From the NCBI RefSeq assembly GCF_012276985.1, contig NZ_JAAXMM010000010.1, positions 186,001-250,000 on the forward strand: a DNA stretch of 64,000 nucleotides, in the 5' to 3' direction. This document shows, piece by piece, positions 34,084 to 43,336 of this stretch (position 1 is its first letter; each line of letters opens with the position of its first letter). Made by a program: the position numbers and the translations under genes. The DNA comes from Agrobacterium sp. a22-2. GTDB lineage: Bacteria; Pseudomonadota; Alphaproteobacteria; Rhizobiales; Rhizobiaceae. A model generated the notes under the pieces. That model made no database searches. It was not told the origin of the DNA and saw only the letters and a program-made list of their open reading frames with translations.

Positions 34084-36291
34084 ATGTCGGGTTCAGGCAG
34101 CAGCAATCAACAGGACGTGGATATCGATCTTAGCCAACTCATGCGTGCCATCTGGCAGCGCAAGGGCCGTATCCTCGTGGTGACTGCCGTGGCTGCCGGG
34201 CTCGCCTTTGCCGGCGCCAGCATGATTTCGCCGAGCTACAAGAGCGAAACCCGCATCCTGATCGAAGCTCGCGCCGCCAGTTACGCCGCCGAGCAGACGC
34301 GGCTGACCGGTTCCGAGCCGGTGCTCGACGAGCTGAACATCGTCAGCCAGGTGCAATTGCTGCGCTCGGTCGATCTTATCAAACAGGTCGCCCGCGATCT
34401 GAAACTCTATGATCTGGAAGAGTTCGACCCCGATACCAATCCCTCGGCGCTGTCCGACATCATGGTCCTGCTCGGCCTGAAGAAAAGCCCGCTCGATCTG
34501 GCGCCCGAAGAGCGGGTGTTGAAGGCCTTCCAGGAAAAGCTGCAGGTCTACCAGGTCGAAAAGTCGCGCGTCATCGGCATCGAGTTTACCTCCAAGGACC
34601 CGAAACTGGCCGCGGCCATCCCCAATGCCATGGTCAAGGTCTACCTGTCGCTGCAGAGCGGCGCCAAGCTCGACAGCAATTCCGAAGCGGCCCGCTGGCT
34701 GGAGCCGGAAATCGCCAATCTGCGCGAGAAGGTGAGGGAGGCCGAGCAGAAGATCGCCGATTACCGATCCTCGTCCGATCTGCTGCGCACCAGCGAAACG
34801 TCCACCTTCGCCAATCAGCAGCTGAACGACATTTCGGTCGAACTGGCCCGTGTGCGCGGCGAGCGGGCCAATGCCGAGGCCAAGGCCGAGAATGTCAAGG
34901 CAGCGCTTGAAGCCGGCAAGCCGACCGATACGCTGGACGCCGTCATATCTTCACAGGCGATCCAGCAGCTCAAGCAATCGGAATCGGCTATCCGCTCGCA
35001 GATCTCCGATCTGTCCACCAGCCTACTCGACGGCCATCCGCGGCTCAAAGCCCTGCGCTCGCAGCTGAGCGGCATCCGCGAACAGATCGCCGGCGAAACC
35101 CGCAAGATCGTCGCAAGCCTCGAAAGCGAAGCCAATGTCTCGCGCATCCGCGAACGCCAGCTCGTTCAGCAGCTGAATGCCGTCAAGGCCGACTCGGCCC
35201 GTGCCGGCGAGGACGAGGTCGGCCTGAAGGCGCTGGAACGTGAGGCCGTCGCCCAGCGCCAGCTGCTGGAGACCTATCTTGCCCGCTACCGGGAAGCCAG
35301 CACCCGCCTCGACAAGGGCTCCAGCCCGGCCGATGCCCGCATCATTTCCCAGGCATCCGAGCCGTCCGAGCCGAGCTTCCCCAAGGTCCTGCCGATCACC
35401 ATCGTTGCGGCCGTCGCCGCCTTCATTCTCTGTGCCGTGGCGATCATGCTTGCCGAACTGTTCAGCGGCCGTGCCTTGCGCCCGGTCAACGCTTCAGCCA
35501 TCGGCAACCCGGTCGATGACGAACCGGAATACGCTGTGACCACGCCGGTCGCCGATGCACATGTTCAGAAACCCTTAGCGCCGCGCCCGGCAACCGGCGC
35601 CCTTCCGGCAAGCCTGCTGACCGCGGCGGCCGATCCGGCACCCATGCCGGATATGGACACAACTGCCGATGTGCAGGAGACCAACGCACCGCACGACGAG
35701 TTCTCCGTCGCATCGGTTGCGTCCTATCTGGCCGAGGCCAACGTCGCCATCGCCATCAGCATCTCGCCGTCCGGCGATGATGGCTCGACGGCGACCGTCA
35801 TGCTGGCCCGCGAGATTGCTGAATCCGGCCGTACGGTCGTGCTGATCGACATGACCGGCTCGGCCTGCCCGACGCGGCTGATGGCCGCCCATCGCGATCT
35901 TCCCGGCATTACCGATCTCTTATGCGGCGAGGCGGCATTCTCGGATACCATCCATCCCGACCGGCTGTCGGATGCGCATGTCATCCCGCAGGGCAATTGC
36001 GATATCCGCGCCGCCATGCGCGGCGTCGACCGTCTGTCGATGATCGCCGATGCCCTGTCGGATGCCTATGATCTGGTGCTGATCGAATGTGGTCCGGCCA
36101 ATGCCGAGAGCGTGTCGCGCCTCAGCCGCAACGGTGCCCACGAGATCATTCTCTCGGCGCCGAACCCGGACAAGGCGCAGCTTGCCGAGATCATGGCGAC
36201 CTTCGAGAGCGTGGGGTATGCCGATCTCGTTTTGATGTCGGAACGTCCGCCTGAGCCGCGTGCCGCCCGCAAGGGCCGCAGCGCCGCTTGA
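34084..36291 (+). CDS. Wzc-type polysaccharide co-polymerase with degenerate kinase domain
   Basis: 735 residues. Wzz domain with two transmembrane helices (about 29-49 and 440-460: VLPITIVAAVAAFILCAVAIML) flanking a long periplasmic coiled coil (about 200-430). The cytoplasmic end resembles the BY-kinase ATPase fold, but its P-loop reads SPSGDDGSTAT (561-571) with no Lys. Walker A' keeps Asp589 (VVLIDMTG), Walker B has Glu668 (LVLIECGP), and the C-terminal tyrosine cluster is missing. It probably sets chain length and links the inner-membrane polymerase to the export lipoprotein without autophosphorylation. It lies 212 nt after the OGT-like gene. Confidence 0.9.
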   Translation: MSGSGSSNQQDVDIDLSQLMRAIWQRKGRILVVTAVAAGLAFAGASMISPSYKSETRILIEARAASYAAEQTRLTGSEPVLDELNIVSQVQLLRSVDLIKQVARDLKLYDLEEFDPDTNPSALSDIMVLLGLKKSPLDLAPEERVLKAFQEKLQVYQVEKSRVIGIEFTSKDPKLAAAIPNAMVKVYLSLQSGAKLDSNSEAARWLEPEIANLREKVREAEQKIADYRSSSDLLRTSETSTFANQQLNDISVELARVRGERANAEAKAENVKAALEAGKPTDTLDAVISSQAIQQLKQSESAIRSQISDLSTSLLDGHPRLKALRSQLSGIREQIAGETRKIVASLESEANVSRIRERQLVQQLNAVKADSARAGEDEVGLKALEREAVAQRQLLETYLARYREASTRLDKGSSPADARIISQASEPSEPSFPKVLPITIVAAVAAFILCAVAIMLAELFSGRALRPVNASAIGNPVDDEPEYAVTTPVADAHVQKPLAPRPATGALPASLLTAAADPAPMPDMDTTADVQETNAPHDEFSVASVASYLAEANVAIAISISPSGDDGSTATVMLAREIAESGRTVVLIDMTGSACPTRLMAAHRDLPGITDLLCGEAAFSDTIHPDRLSDAHVIPQGNCDIRAAMRGVDRLSMIADALSDAYDLVLIECGPANAESVSRLSRNGAHEIILSAPNPDKAQLAEIMATFESVGYADLVLMSERPPEPRAARKGRSAA

Positions 36292-36298
36292 ACGAAGG

Positions 36299-37564
36299 CT
36301 AGTCGTCGGTTCCCGTCGCAAGGGTCGGGTCTTCGTCGGCATGGGCGCGCAGCCGCTGGATCAGCGCATAGAGCTGCGGATTGCCCTTGATGACCGCCTT
36401 GGTGCGGGTCACGCCGCGCTGGGCAATGGCGGCCAGCCGGCCCGGAGCGCTGATCGGCAGGAGAACGTCGTGCTGGACGGTTTCAACCGTGCACCAGCGG
36501 CGCTTGTAATCCTGATCGCCAACCCCGAAATCGAAGATGGCAGCACCGTCCAGGCTGGCCTGCTCGATCACCAGCCAGAACAGGAATTCGCCGGGGCTGG
36601 CTTCGGGCACCAACTCCTCGTCGATCGAGCCGAACTGGCAGATCACATGGTCGCCCTTGCGCGACAGGCCGGCGATCGCGGCAATCTTGCCCTCATGCTC
36701 ACCCTTCAGGCGCAGCGCATGCAGTTGCAGGGGCACGTCGACGCCACCGCTGTCGCGCTCAAGGAGCAGGCGGAAGAAGGCCTGGGTTTCCGGCGGATGA
36801 AAGACGTTCGGCAGACCAAGAGCCTTGAAGCGGACCGCCTTTTGATAGAAGAACCGTTCGATCAGAGTCGACTTTTCCTTGTCGGTGCTGGCCACGATAT
36901 GCTCATAGCCGCCGACCGCTTCCAGCTTGCGCTGCTGGTTGCGAAACTTCTTGCGCCGCCGTTTGGCGTTCAGCTGGGCAATGGTGCGATTGAAATCCGG
37001 ATAGAGCGGCAGCTGAAAGGCATGGTTCTGGTGTTCGAGTACTGGCAGCGCCGAGAACGGGTGCTTGTCGCCCCGCCATTCCAGGGGAATATTCTGCAGG
37101 CTGACGAGATCGGCCTGGCCTTGAAGGGCTTTTGTCACCCGTTCGACGAAATCCTGCGGCGAGGGTTGCAGGCCCTGCGCCCGGAATTTCTCGCTGAACA
37201 GGCCGGTATTGATATTGGCGAAGCGCGCGCCGATGAACTGCGCGACGCGGATCATGTTGGTGCGGACGACTTCCATGGGCAGGATGAAGCAGGTTTCCCC
37301 GTCCTGGCGACCGCGAAGGATCGCCAGCGGATGGCCATGGGTCTTCACCCAGGCCGCACACCAGTCATAGCTTTGGTGCAGCGAATTGAGATTGTCGGCG
37401 TCGAGCCGCCGCCATTCGCTCTCCAGAGGCTCCATCTGGCGAAACAGTTCTAACTGCATGGGGGCCACCGCCTGTCTTGCCGTCGGCGCGGCCACGTCGA
37501 GGCGCTCGACCGCCGAAGCGGCCGGCATCATGTGAACATCCGAAATCGTCGTCTGCATCTGCAC
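36299..37564 (-). CDS. GNAT/BioF2-like acetyltransferase (CelD family)
   Basis: 421 residues. Two tandem GNAT-like folds of the Acetyltransf_6 (BioF2-like/FemAB-type) family: SLHQSYDWCAAWVKTHGHPLAIL near 62-85, a basic stretch LNAKRRRKKFRNQQRKLEAVGG (about 198-219), and SPGEFLFWLVIEQASLDGAAIFDFGVGDQDYKRRW in outline at 325-359. Homologues lie in cellulose and other rhizobial polysaccharide loci and are assumed to acylate the polymer or a lipid. Convergent with the co-polymerase gene with 7 nt between stops. The N-terminal start is uncertain. Confidence 0.78.
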   Translation of the reverse strand: MQMQTTISDVHMMPAASAVERLDVAAPTARQAVAPMQLELFRQMEPLESEWRRLDADNLNSLHQSYDWCAAWVKTHGHPLAILRGRQDGETCFILPMEVVRTNMIRVAQFIGARFANINTGLFSEKFRAQGLQPSPQDFVERVTKALQGQADLVSLQNIPLEWRGDKHPFSALPVLEHQNHAFQLPLYPDFNRTIAQLNAKRRRKKFRNQQRKLEAVGGYEHIVASTDKEKSTLIERFFYQKAVRFKALGLPNVFHPPETQAFFRLLLERDSGGVDVPLQLHALRLKGEHEGKIAAIAGLSRKGDHVICQFGSIDEELVPEASPGEFLFWLVIEQASLDGAAIFDFGVGDQDYKRRWCTVETVQHDVLLPISAPGRLAAIAQRGVTRTKAVIKGNPQLYALIQRLRAHADEDPTLATGTDD

Positions 37565-37727
37565 AGGGGTGTCTCCGGTCGGCAGCCTATGCAGTCACAA
37601 TAGAAGTGTTTTTCGTAAATAGGGTTTATAGCGACCGGCGGACGCAGTTTTTCCGCCAAGTTCGGTTATCAGTTCGTAAAGCCGGATTACCGTGTCGCAA
37701 GACTTGCCGGCCAGGCTTGACGATCGT

Positions 37728-37937
37728 CTATTTCCGAACCGGGCCGGCCATCCATTTGATGATCAGCATGGCCGGCAGGATCCAGATTAGGCCGGACAGC
37801 AGGAAGTAGAGGAAGTGCACCCACCATGGCGACGTCGCAAGCGTGGCTGCAGCGATCGTCGTCGCCAGAAGCGCGTAGAGGATCACGAGGCAAATGATCA
37901 GGATCGTGCCGATGAATTTGCGCAGTCTGACGGGCAT
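37728..37937 (-). CDS. DUF2842 membrane protein
   Basis: 69 residues: a basic N-terminus (MPVRLRKFIGT), a helix (ILIICLVILYALLATTIAAA), the short loop TSPWWVHFLYFLLSG and a second helix ending WILPAMLIIKWM. This is the DUF2842 pattern found across Alphaproteobacteria, typically near ctaA as here. Function unknown; its proximity to heme A synthase hints at cytochrome oxidase biogenesis. Confidence 0.8.
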   Translation of the reverse strand: MPVRLRKFIGTILIICLVILYALLATTIAAATLATSPWWVHFLYFLLSGLIWILPAMLIIKWMAGPVRK

Positions 37938-38064
37938 AGCAGGTCTTTCGTTTCGTGCATGCCGTCTTCAGCCATGGAGCAACGCGACCCCATGCCGCAA
38001 ACGGCCGGGGCTTGTTTTGCACCGGCAAGTGTAGCAAATCAACAGCCATGAAAAGGGAATGTCC

Positions 38065-39168
38065 ATGACGACCGTAGATGCTGCTGTTGAAATATCGGTC
38101 CTGAGGCGGATCGAGCGCCAGACGAACAACCGCCGGGCCATCCGCATCTGGCTGGGCGTGGTGCTGGCCGTGCTCTTCTGTCTGGTCCTGGTCGGCGGCG
38201 CGACGCGGCTGACCGATTCCGGCCTGTCGATCACCGAATGGAAGCCTATCCACGGTGTCGTGCCGCCGCTGTCTGCTTCGGAATGGGACGAAGAGTTCAA
38301 GCTCTACCAGCGCATTCCCGAATACGAGCAGATCAACAAGGGCATGACGGTCGACGAATTCAAGACCATCTTCTGGTGGGAATGGGCCCATCGCCTGCTG
38401 GCGCGCAGCATCGGCCTGGTCTTTGCGCTGCCGCTTGCCTTCTTCTGGGCCACCGGCCGCATCGAAAGACGGTTGAAGCTGCCACTGTTGGGCATTCTGG
38501 CGCTGGGCGGCTTTCAGGGTTTCATCGGCTGGTGGATGGTGTCCTCGGGCCTTTCGGCGCGCGTCGATGTTAGCCAGTACCGCCTTGCCACCCATCTGGT
38601 CATTGCCTGTCTGATCTTTGCCGCCTGCACATGGGTAATGCGCGGCCTTTCCCAACACAGTGGCGACCCCGCACCGACGGCGAGCTCGAAGACCTGGGCC
38701 ATGGTGTTGGCCTTGATGGTGCTGTTCCAGATTTATCTGGGTGCCCTGGTGGCAGGCCTTGATGCCGGCCTGTCCTACAATACCTGGCCGCTGATGGATG
38801 GCGCGCTGGTGCCGGGCGATCTCTTCGTGCAGAGCCCCGGCTGGATCAACCTGTTCGAGAACCCGAAGACAGTGCAGTTTGTGCACCGCCTCGGCGCCTA
38901 TATGCTTTTCGCGACCGCGATCTGGCATATGCTGGCATCGCTCAAAGCCGCGCCGCACTCGACCCATGCCCGCCGCACCGTGGTGCTGTTTGCCCTGATC
39001 ACCGTGCAGGCGATCCTCGGTATCACCACGCTGCTGACGCAGGTGCATCTGCACGTCGCGCTGGCGCATCAGGGCATGGCGCTGATCGTGCTTGGTTTTG
39101 CCATTGCCCATTGGCGCGGCTTCATCGGCGAATATCCGCCCGAAACCGCCATTGAGGTCCAGAGCTGA
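38065..39168 (+). CDS. ctaA: Heme A synthase (COX15/CtaA, alphaproteobacterial type)
   Basis: 367 residues from ATG 38065 (AAGGGA 7 nt upstream; ATG 38059 overlaps that site). Eight transmembrane helices. It oxidises the C8 methyl of heme O to give heme A for aa3 oxidases. Conserved: GGATRLTDSGLSITEWKP at about 45-62, FWWEWAHRLLAR with a heme-ligand His, QGFIGWWMV, AGLDAGLSYNTWPLMDG, QFVHRLGAY and HVALAHQG with the second ligand pair. The long loop ahead of helix 2 is typical of the mitochondrial/alphaproteobacterial form. Confidence 0.95.
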   Translation: MTTVDAAVEISVLRRIERQTNNRRAIRIWLGVVLAVLFCLVLVGGATRLTDSGLSITEWKPIHGVVPPLSASEWDEEFKLYQRIPEYEQINKGMTVDEFKTIFWWEWAHRLLARSIGLVFALPLAFFWATGRIERRLKLPLLGILALGGFQGFIGWWMVSSGLSARVDVSQYRLATHLVIACLIFAACTWVMRGLSQHSGDPAPTASSKTWAMVLALMVLFQIYLGALVAGLDAGLSYNTWPLMDGALVPGDLFVQSPGWINLFENPKTVQFVHRLGAYMLFATAIWHMLASLKAAPHSTHARRTVVLFALITVQAILGITTLLTQVHLHVALAHQGMALIVLGFAIAHWRGFIGEYPPETAIEVQS

Positions 39169-39171
39169 CGT

Positions 39172-40002
39172 TCAGCCGAACCGGTAGCCGGAATAGGGCT
39201 TGCCAAGATAATCGGTGGTGAAGATCCGCCGGCCCTGATCGGCACCGGCAGCACCCGCCGCCACGAACAGCGGCACGAGGTGATCGTGGTCCGGCACATG
39301 GCAGGCAAGCGCATCGGGGTTCTTGTCCCAGGATGACAGCAGCGCCGCACGTTCATCCGCATCCGGTGCCTCGACGGCACCCGCCAGCCAGTCGTCGAAA
39401 CGAACGGCCTCAGCGGCATGCCCGGCATCGGCTTTACGGAACATCGGCATGTTGTGATAGGTCATGCCGGAGGCGACGATCAGCACGTCCTCGTCGCGCA
39501 GCGGCTCCAGCGCCCGGCCGATCGCCAGATGGCTTTCGGCATCCAGCGTACTCTTCAGCGACATCATGACGATCGGCACATCCGCATCGGGATAGATCAA
39601 CATGAAGGGAATGAACACGCCGTGGTCGAAGCCGCGGGTCGCATCCTGTGCGCTCTCGATGCCGGCTGCCGCCAGCAACGCCCGGGCACGGGCGGCGACA
39701 TCAGGATCGCCCTTGGCCGGATAGGACAGCTCATAGGTGTGCGGCGGAAAATTGTAGTAATCGTAGAGCATGCCGGGCTGCTCCGCCGTGCTCAGCGTTG
39801 GCACCGGTTCCTTTTCCCAATGGCCGGAGACGACCAGCACGGCCTTCGGCCGGCGGCCGATCTCGCCATCCAGTCCTTTCAGAAACGCGCCGAGATCGTC
39901 CCACGGACCCTTTCCCTCGTCCGACTTCGGAAAATCCATGAACGGCCATGGGCCACCGCCGTGCGGAATGAAGATGACGGGAAAACGGCTGCGGTCGCTC
40001 AT
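39172..40002 (-). CDS. LigB/DODA-type extradiol dioxygenase family protein (YgiD-like)
   Basis: 276 residues of the class III extradiol ring-cleavage fold. Metal ligands: His in FIPHGGGPWPF, His in VVSGHWEKE, His in RGFDHGVFIPFMLIYPDADVPIVMMSL in outline, and a further His near SGMTYHNM. The E. coli homologue YgiD and plant DODA cleave catechols such as L-DOPA with iron or zinc. The physiological substrate here is unknown. Convergent with ctaA, 3 nt between stops. Confidence 0.87.
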   Translation of the reverse strand: MSDRSRFPVIFIPHGGGPWPFMDFPKSDEGKGPWDDLGAFLKGLDGEIGRRPKAVLVVSGHWEKEPVPTLSTAEQPGMLYDYYNFPPHTYELSYPAKGDPDVAARARALLAAAGIESAQDATRGFDHGVFIPFMLIYPDADVPIVMMSLKSTLDAESHLAIGRALEPLRDEDVLIVASGMTYHNMPMFRKADAGHAAEAVRFDDWLAGAVEAPDADERAALLSSWDKNPDALACHVPDHDHLVPLFVAAGAAGADQGRRIFTTDYLGKPYSGYRFG

Positions 40003-40163
40003 CGGAATGCCTCATTGGTTGTTGCCTTCGATATAGCAACCCAATGAGGCCATGACGATCCGTGGTTCAGGAAACGAAGTGTTCGACAAGCGGAGACCGG
40101 AGCCCTGCCGATCGGCAATGTCGGGGATAGGAGGCCGGGGCAGGGCGCCCCGGCGGCGATGCA

Positions 40164-41096
40164 TCAGGCCGACAGCATCAGATCCATGTTCTGGACCGCA
40201 GCACCGGAGGCACCCTTGCCGAGATTGTCGAGTACGGCCACCAGATTGACATGAGCGCCGCCCGGCGTGCCGAACACATGGAGCTCCATCGTGTCCTGGC
40301 CCACCAGTTCCTCGGCATCGATGCGACTGAGCGCGCGGCTCTCCTCGAGCTGCACGACCGTGACGATGTCCTGGCCGGCATAATGGGCGACGAGGGCGGC
40401 ATGAATGGCGTCGATCGTCGCTCCCTCATTCAGGTCGTCGAGGAACAGCGGCAGTTGCACGATCATGCCCTGGGCGAAGCGGCCGACCGACGGCGAAAAC
40501 AGCGGCGCGCGGTCGAGCAGGCCGTGCACCGTCATCTCCGGCACATGCTTGTGCTTGAGCGGCAGGCCGTAGAGGAAATTGTTGGCCTTGATGGCGTCGG
40601 GATGGTTTGCATCCTCCATCTGCGCGATCATCTGCTTGCCGCCGCCGGTATAGCCGGAGACCGCATTGACGGTGACCGGATAGCCGTCGGGAAGAAGGCC
40701 TGCTGCACGCAGCGGCCGGATCAGGCCGATGGCGCCGGTCGGGTAGCAGCCCGGATTGGCAACGAACCGCGCGGCGCGGATCTTGTCGGCCTGCGCCGCG
40801 TCCATCTCGGCAAAGCCATAGGCCCAGTTCGGATCGACGCGATAGGCGGTCGACGTATCGATGATCCGCACATTGTTGTTGCCGGCAACCATGGTCACGG
40901 CCTCGCGCGACGCCTCGTCCGGCAGGCAGAGAATGGCGATATCGGCGCCATTCAGCATGTCTTCGCGAAGCGCTGCGTTGCGCCGTTCCGCTTCCGGGAT
41001 CGACAGCAATTCGACATCGCGACGGCCGGCCATGCGGGTGCGGATCTGCAGTCCCGTGGTGCCGTGTTCGCCGTCGATGAAGATCTTCGCTGTCAT
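40164..41096 (-). CDS. argC: N-acetyl-gamma-glutamyl-phosphate reductase (short type)
   Basis: 310 residues from ATG 41096 with GAGGA 6 nt upstream. It reduces N-acetylglutamyl phosphate to the semialdehyde in arginine synthesis. Nucleotide loop IDGEHGTTGLQIRTR; active-site Cys117 in FVANPGCYPTGAIGL; SGYTGGGKQM and PGGAHVNLVAVLDNLGKGASGAAVQN in outline at the C-terminus. At 310 residues it is the shorter ArgC type 2. It lies 61 nt after speB, within a likely rplM–rpsI / speB–argC block. Confidence 0.93.
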   Translation of the reverse strand: MTAKIFIDGEHGTTGLQIRTRMAGRRDVELLSIPEAERRNAALREDMLNGADIAILCLPDEASREAVTMVAGNNNVRIIDTSTAYRVDPNWAYGFAEMDAAQADKIRAARFVANPGCYPTGAIGLIRPLRAAGLLPDGYPVTVNAVSGYTGGGKQMIAQMEDANHPDAIKANNFLYGLPLKHKHVPEMTVHGLLDRAPLFSPSVGRFAQGMIVQLPLFLDDLNEGATIDAIHAALVAHYAGQDIVTVVQLEESRALSRIDAEELVGQDTMELHVFGTPGGAHVNLVAVLDNLGKGASGAAVQNMDLMLSA

Positions 41097-41157
41097 TTTA
41101 TCCTCGGATATCAGTTGGTTGGTTCCATTTGTGGAATCAGGTCGGTAAAGGCTTGAA

Positions 41158-42120
41158 TCAATCTCTGAGCGCCAAGCGGGCCAGCCGCTCGGCGTGCAGG
41201 CCCAGCATATACATTGCCACCGTCGCTCCGGCAATGGCGGTGATATCGGCATGGTCATAGGCCGGCGCCACTTCCACCACATCGGCGCCGCGAATGTCGA
41301 GCTGGTGCAAGCCGCGCAGCACCGACAGGATCTTGGCGCTCGACGGACCGCCGGCAACCGGCGTGCCGGTGCCCGGCGCAAAGGCCGGGTCGAGGCAATC
41401 GATGTCGAAGGTGACATAGGTCGGCAGGCCGCCGGTATGGCTGACGATCAGCGAGGCGATATCGCCGGCGCGCATGTCCTCGACCTCATGGCCGTAGACG
41501 AGGCGGATGCCGCAATCTTCCGGCGCATGGGTGCGGATGCCGATCTGGATCGAACGGTCAGGATCGATCAGCCCGTCGCGCACGGCGCGACCGACGAACG
41601 AGCCGTGGTCGATGCGCTTGGCGTCATCGAACCAGGTATCCTGATGCGCATCGAACTGCACCAGCGCCAGCGGGCCATGCTTGGCGGCATGCGCCTTCAG
41701 GAGCGGCCAGGTGATGAAATGGTCGCCGCCGAGCGTCAGCAGGAAGTCGACGCTCTTCAGGATCTTGGCGGCTTCCTTTTCGATGGTGGCCGGCGTCTTC
41801 CAGTGATTGCCGTAGTCGAGCAGGCAGTCGCCGTAGTCGATCGTCGCCATGCCGGCAAAGAGATCTCGGTGGAAGGGATATTGCGGGTCGTTGTCGAAAA
41901 TGGCGGAAGCGCGGCGGATCGCCTGCGGCCCGAAACGGGCGCCGGGACGGTTGGACGTGGCGGCGTCGAAGGGGATGCCCCAGACGGCGGCGTCGACGCC
42001 TTTCAGCACCTTGGTATATTTGCGCCGCATGAAGGACAGCGTGCCGGCATAGGTCGGGTCGGTGGCGGCAGAGGTGAGGTCCGTTGCGGTAAAAGCGTGG
42101 TCGATGGTCTTCTTGGCCAT
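41158..42120 (-). CDS. speB: Agmatinase (ureohydrolase family)
   Basis: 320 residues. The binuclear Mn site is complete: GGDHFITWPLL, QFDAHQDTWFDD and FDIDCLDPAFAPGTGTPVAGG. The general ureohydrolase entry GIPFDAATSNRPGARFGPQAIRRAS is present. It most likely hydrolyses agmatine to putrescine and urea. The neighbouring argC fits arginine/polyamine metabolism, though related guanidino-acid ureases cannot be excluded from sequence alone. Confidence 0.88.
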   Translation of the reverse strand: MAKKTIDHAFTATDLTSAATDPTYAGTLSFMRRKYTKVLKGVDAAVWGIPFDAATSNRPGARFGPQAIRRASAIFDNDPQYPFHRDLFAGMATIDYGDCLLDYGNHWKTPATIEKEAAKILKSVDFLLTLGGDHFITWPLLKAHAAKHGPLALVQFDAHQDTWFDDAKRIDHGSFVGRAVRDGLIDPDRSIQIGIRTHAPEDCGIRLVYGHEVEDMRAGDIASLIVSHTGGLPTYVTFDIDCLDPAFAPGTGTPVAGGPSSAKILSVLRGLHQLDIRGADVVEVAPAYDHADITAIAGATVAMYMLGLHAERLARLALRD

Positions 42121-42264
42121 GGGATGAATATCTCCTTTCGGCGGAAGGCAGCCCGCATTTTCAGGTCGCGGCGGATATTACGAGCCGATCCGACAATTGC
42201 CAGCGCTTTTTTGCTGCGTTGCGGCAGATAGTTCCCCGGCTATGCGGAAGGCGCCACAACGAAA

Positions 42265-42290
42265 AAAGGCGGAGCCGAAGCCCCGCCTTT
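42265..42290 (-). terminator. Terminator after rplM-rpsI
   Basis: On the minus strand AAAGGCGGGGCT pairs with AGCCGGCTCCGCCTTT-type arms (AAGGCGG/CCGCCTT core, plus-strand positions 42266-42272 and 42284-42290) around TCGG, followed by six T. It lies 25 nt beyond the rpsI stop. Confidence 0.8.
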
Positions 42291-42314
42291 TCCAAGTCCG
42301 TGTACCGGAAGCGA

Positions 42315-42785
42315 TTAACGCTTCGAGAACTGGAACGAACGACGGGCCTTGGCCTTGCCGTACTTCTTACGTTCGACAACGCGGCTGTCGCGGGTCAGGA
42401 AGCCACCCTTCTTGAGCACGCCACGCAGGCCGGGCTCGAAATAGGTCAGCGCCTTGGAGATGCCGTGACGAACGGCACCGGCCTGGCCGGAAAGACCGCC
42501 ACCGGTGACGGTTGCGACCACGTCGAACTGGCCTTCGCGGGCAGCGGCAACGATCGGCTGCTTCAGGATCATCTGCAGAACCGGGCGTGCGAAGTAGACC
42601 GGGAATTCGCGGCCATTGACCGTGATCTTGCCGGTGCCGGGCTTGACCCAGACGCGGGCAACGGCGTTCTTGCGCTTGCCGGTCGCATAGGAGCGACCCT
42701 GGGCATCGACCTTGCGGACGTGCACCGGAGCGGAAGGCGTTTCCTGGGTCGTGCCGAGGTCCTTCAGGGAAGAGAGATCAGCCAT
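42315..42785 (-). CDS. rpsI: 30S ribosomal protein S9
   Basis: 156 residues. The N-terminal extension MADLSSLKDLGTTQETPSAP is typical of alphaproteobacterial S9. The core is YATGKRKNAVARVWVKPGTGKITVNGR in outline and GGGLSGQAGAVRHGISKAL. The C-terminus ends in the basic KKYGKAKARRSFQFSKR, which reaches into the ribosomal P site. It starts 2 nt after rplM ends and is co-transcribed with it. Confidence 0.98.
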   Translation of the reverse strand: MADLSSLKDLGTTQETPSAPVHVRKVDAQGRSYATGKRKNAVARVWVKPGTGKITVNGREFPVYFARPVLQMILKQPIVAAAREGQFDVVATVTGGGLSGQAGAVRHGISKALTYFEPGLRGVLKKGGFLTRDSRVVERKKYGKAKARRSFQFSKR

Positions 42786-42787
42786 GA

Positions 42788-43252
42788 TCAGGCGCTCCTT
42801 ACGTTCTTGCTGTTCAGCGATGCCACGTCGAGAGCGACCGGCTGCTGTGCTTCATGGGGATGGTTCGAGCCGGCGTATACGCGCAGGTTCTTCATCTGAC
42901 GACGGCCGAGAGGACCACGCGGGATCATGCGCTCGATAGCCTTTTCAACGACGCGTTCCGGGAAACGGCCTTCGATGATCTGGCGAGCGGTGCGCTCCTT
43001 GATGCCACCCGGATAACCGGTGTGCCAGTAGTACTTCTTGTCGGAGTACTTCTTGCCGGTCAGAACGACCTTCTCGGCATTGATGATGATGACATTGTCG
43101 CCATCGTCAACGTGGGGGGTATAGGTTGCTTTGTGCTTGCCGCGCAGGCGGTTTGCAACGAGGGTGGCGAGGCGACCGACAACGAGCCCTTCGGCGTCGA
43201 TGATGATCCACTTCTTCTCCACCTCAGCAGGCTTCTGAACGAAGGTAGACAT
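42788..43252 (-). CDS. rplM: 50S ribosomal protein L13
   Basis: 154 residues from ATG 43252 with AAGGAAAG upstream. Conserved segments: KKWIIIDAEGLVVGRLATLVANRLRGKHKATYTPHVDDGDNVIIINA in outline, GKKYSDKKYYWHTGYPGGIK and MIPRGPLGRRQMKNLRVYAGSNHPHEAQQP. Transcribed from a strong promoter at 43378-43406 through a leader that holds a terminator-like stem. Confidence 0.98.
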   Translation of the reverse strand: MSTFVQKPAEVEKKWIIIDAEGLVVGRLATLVANRLRGKHKATYTPHVDDGDNVIIINAEKVVLTGKKYSDKKYYWHTGYPGGIKERTARQIIEGRFPERVVEKAIERMIPRGPLGRRQMKNLRVYAGSNHPHEAQQPVALDVASLNSKNVRSA

Positions 43253-43336
43253 ATCAGTTTCTTTCCTTATGTCCCCGATTGCGAAAGAGCCGCATGGGGC
43301 GTTTCTTGTTGCTTGTTTTTGGCCTGTCTCGCGACG

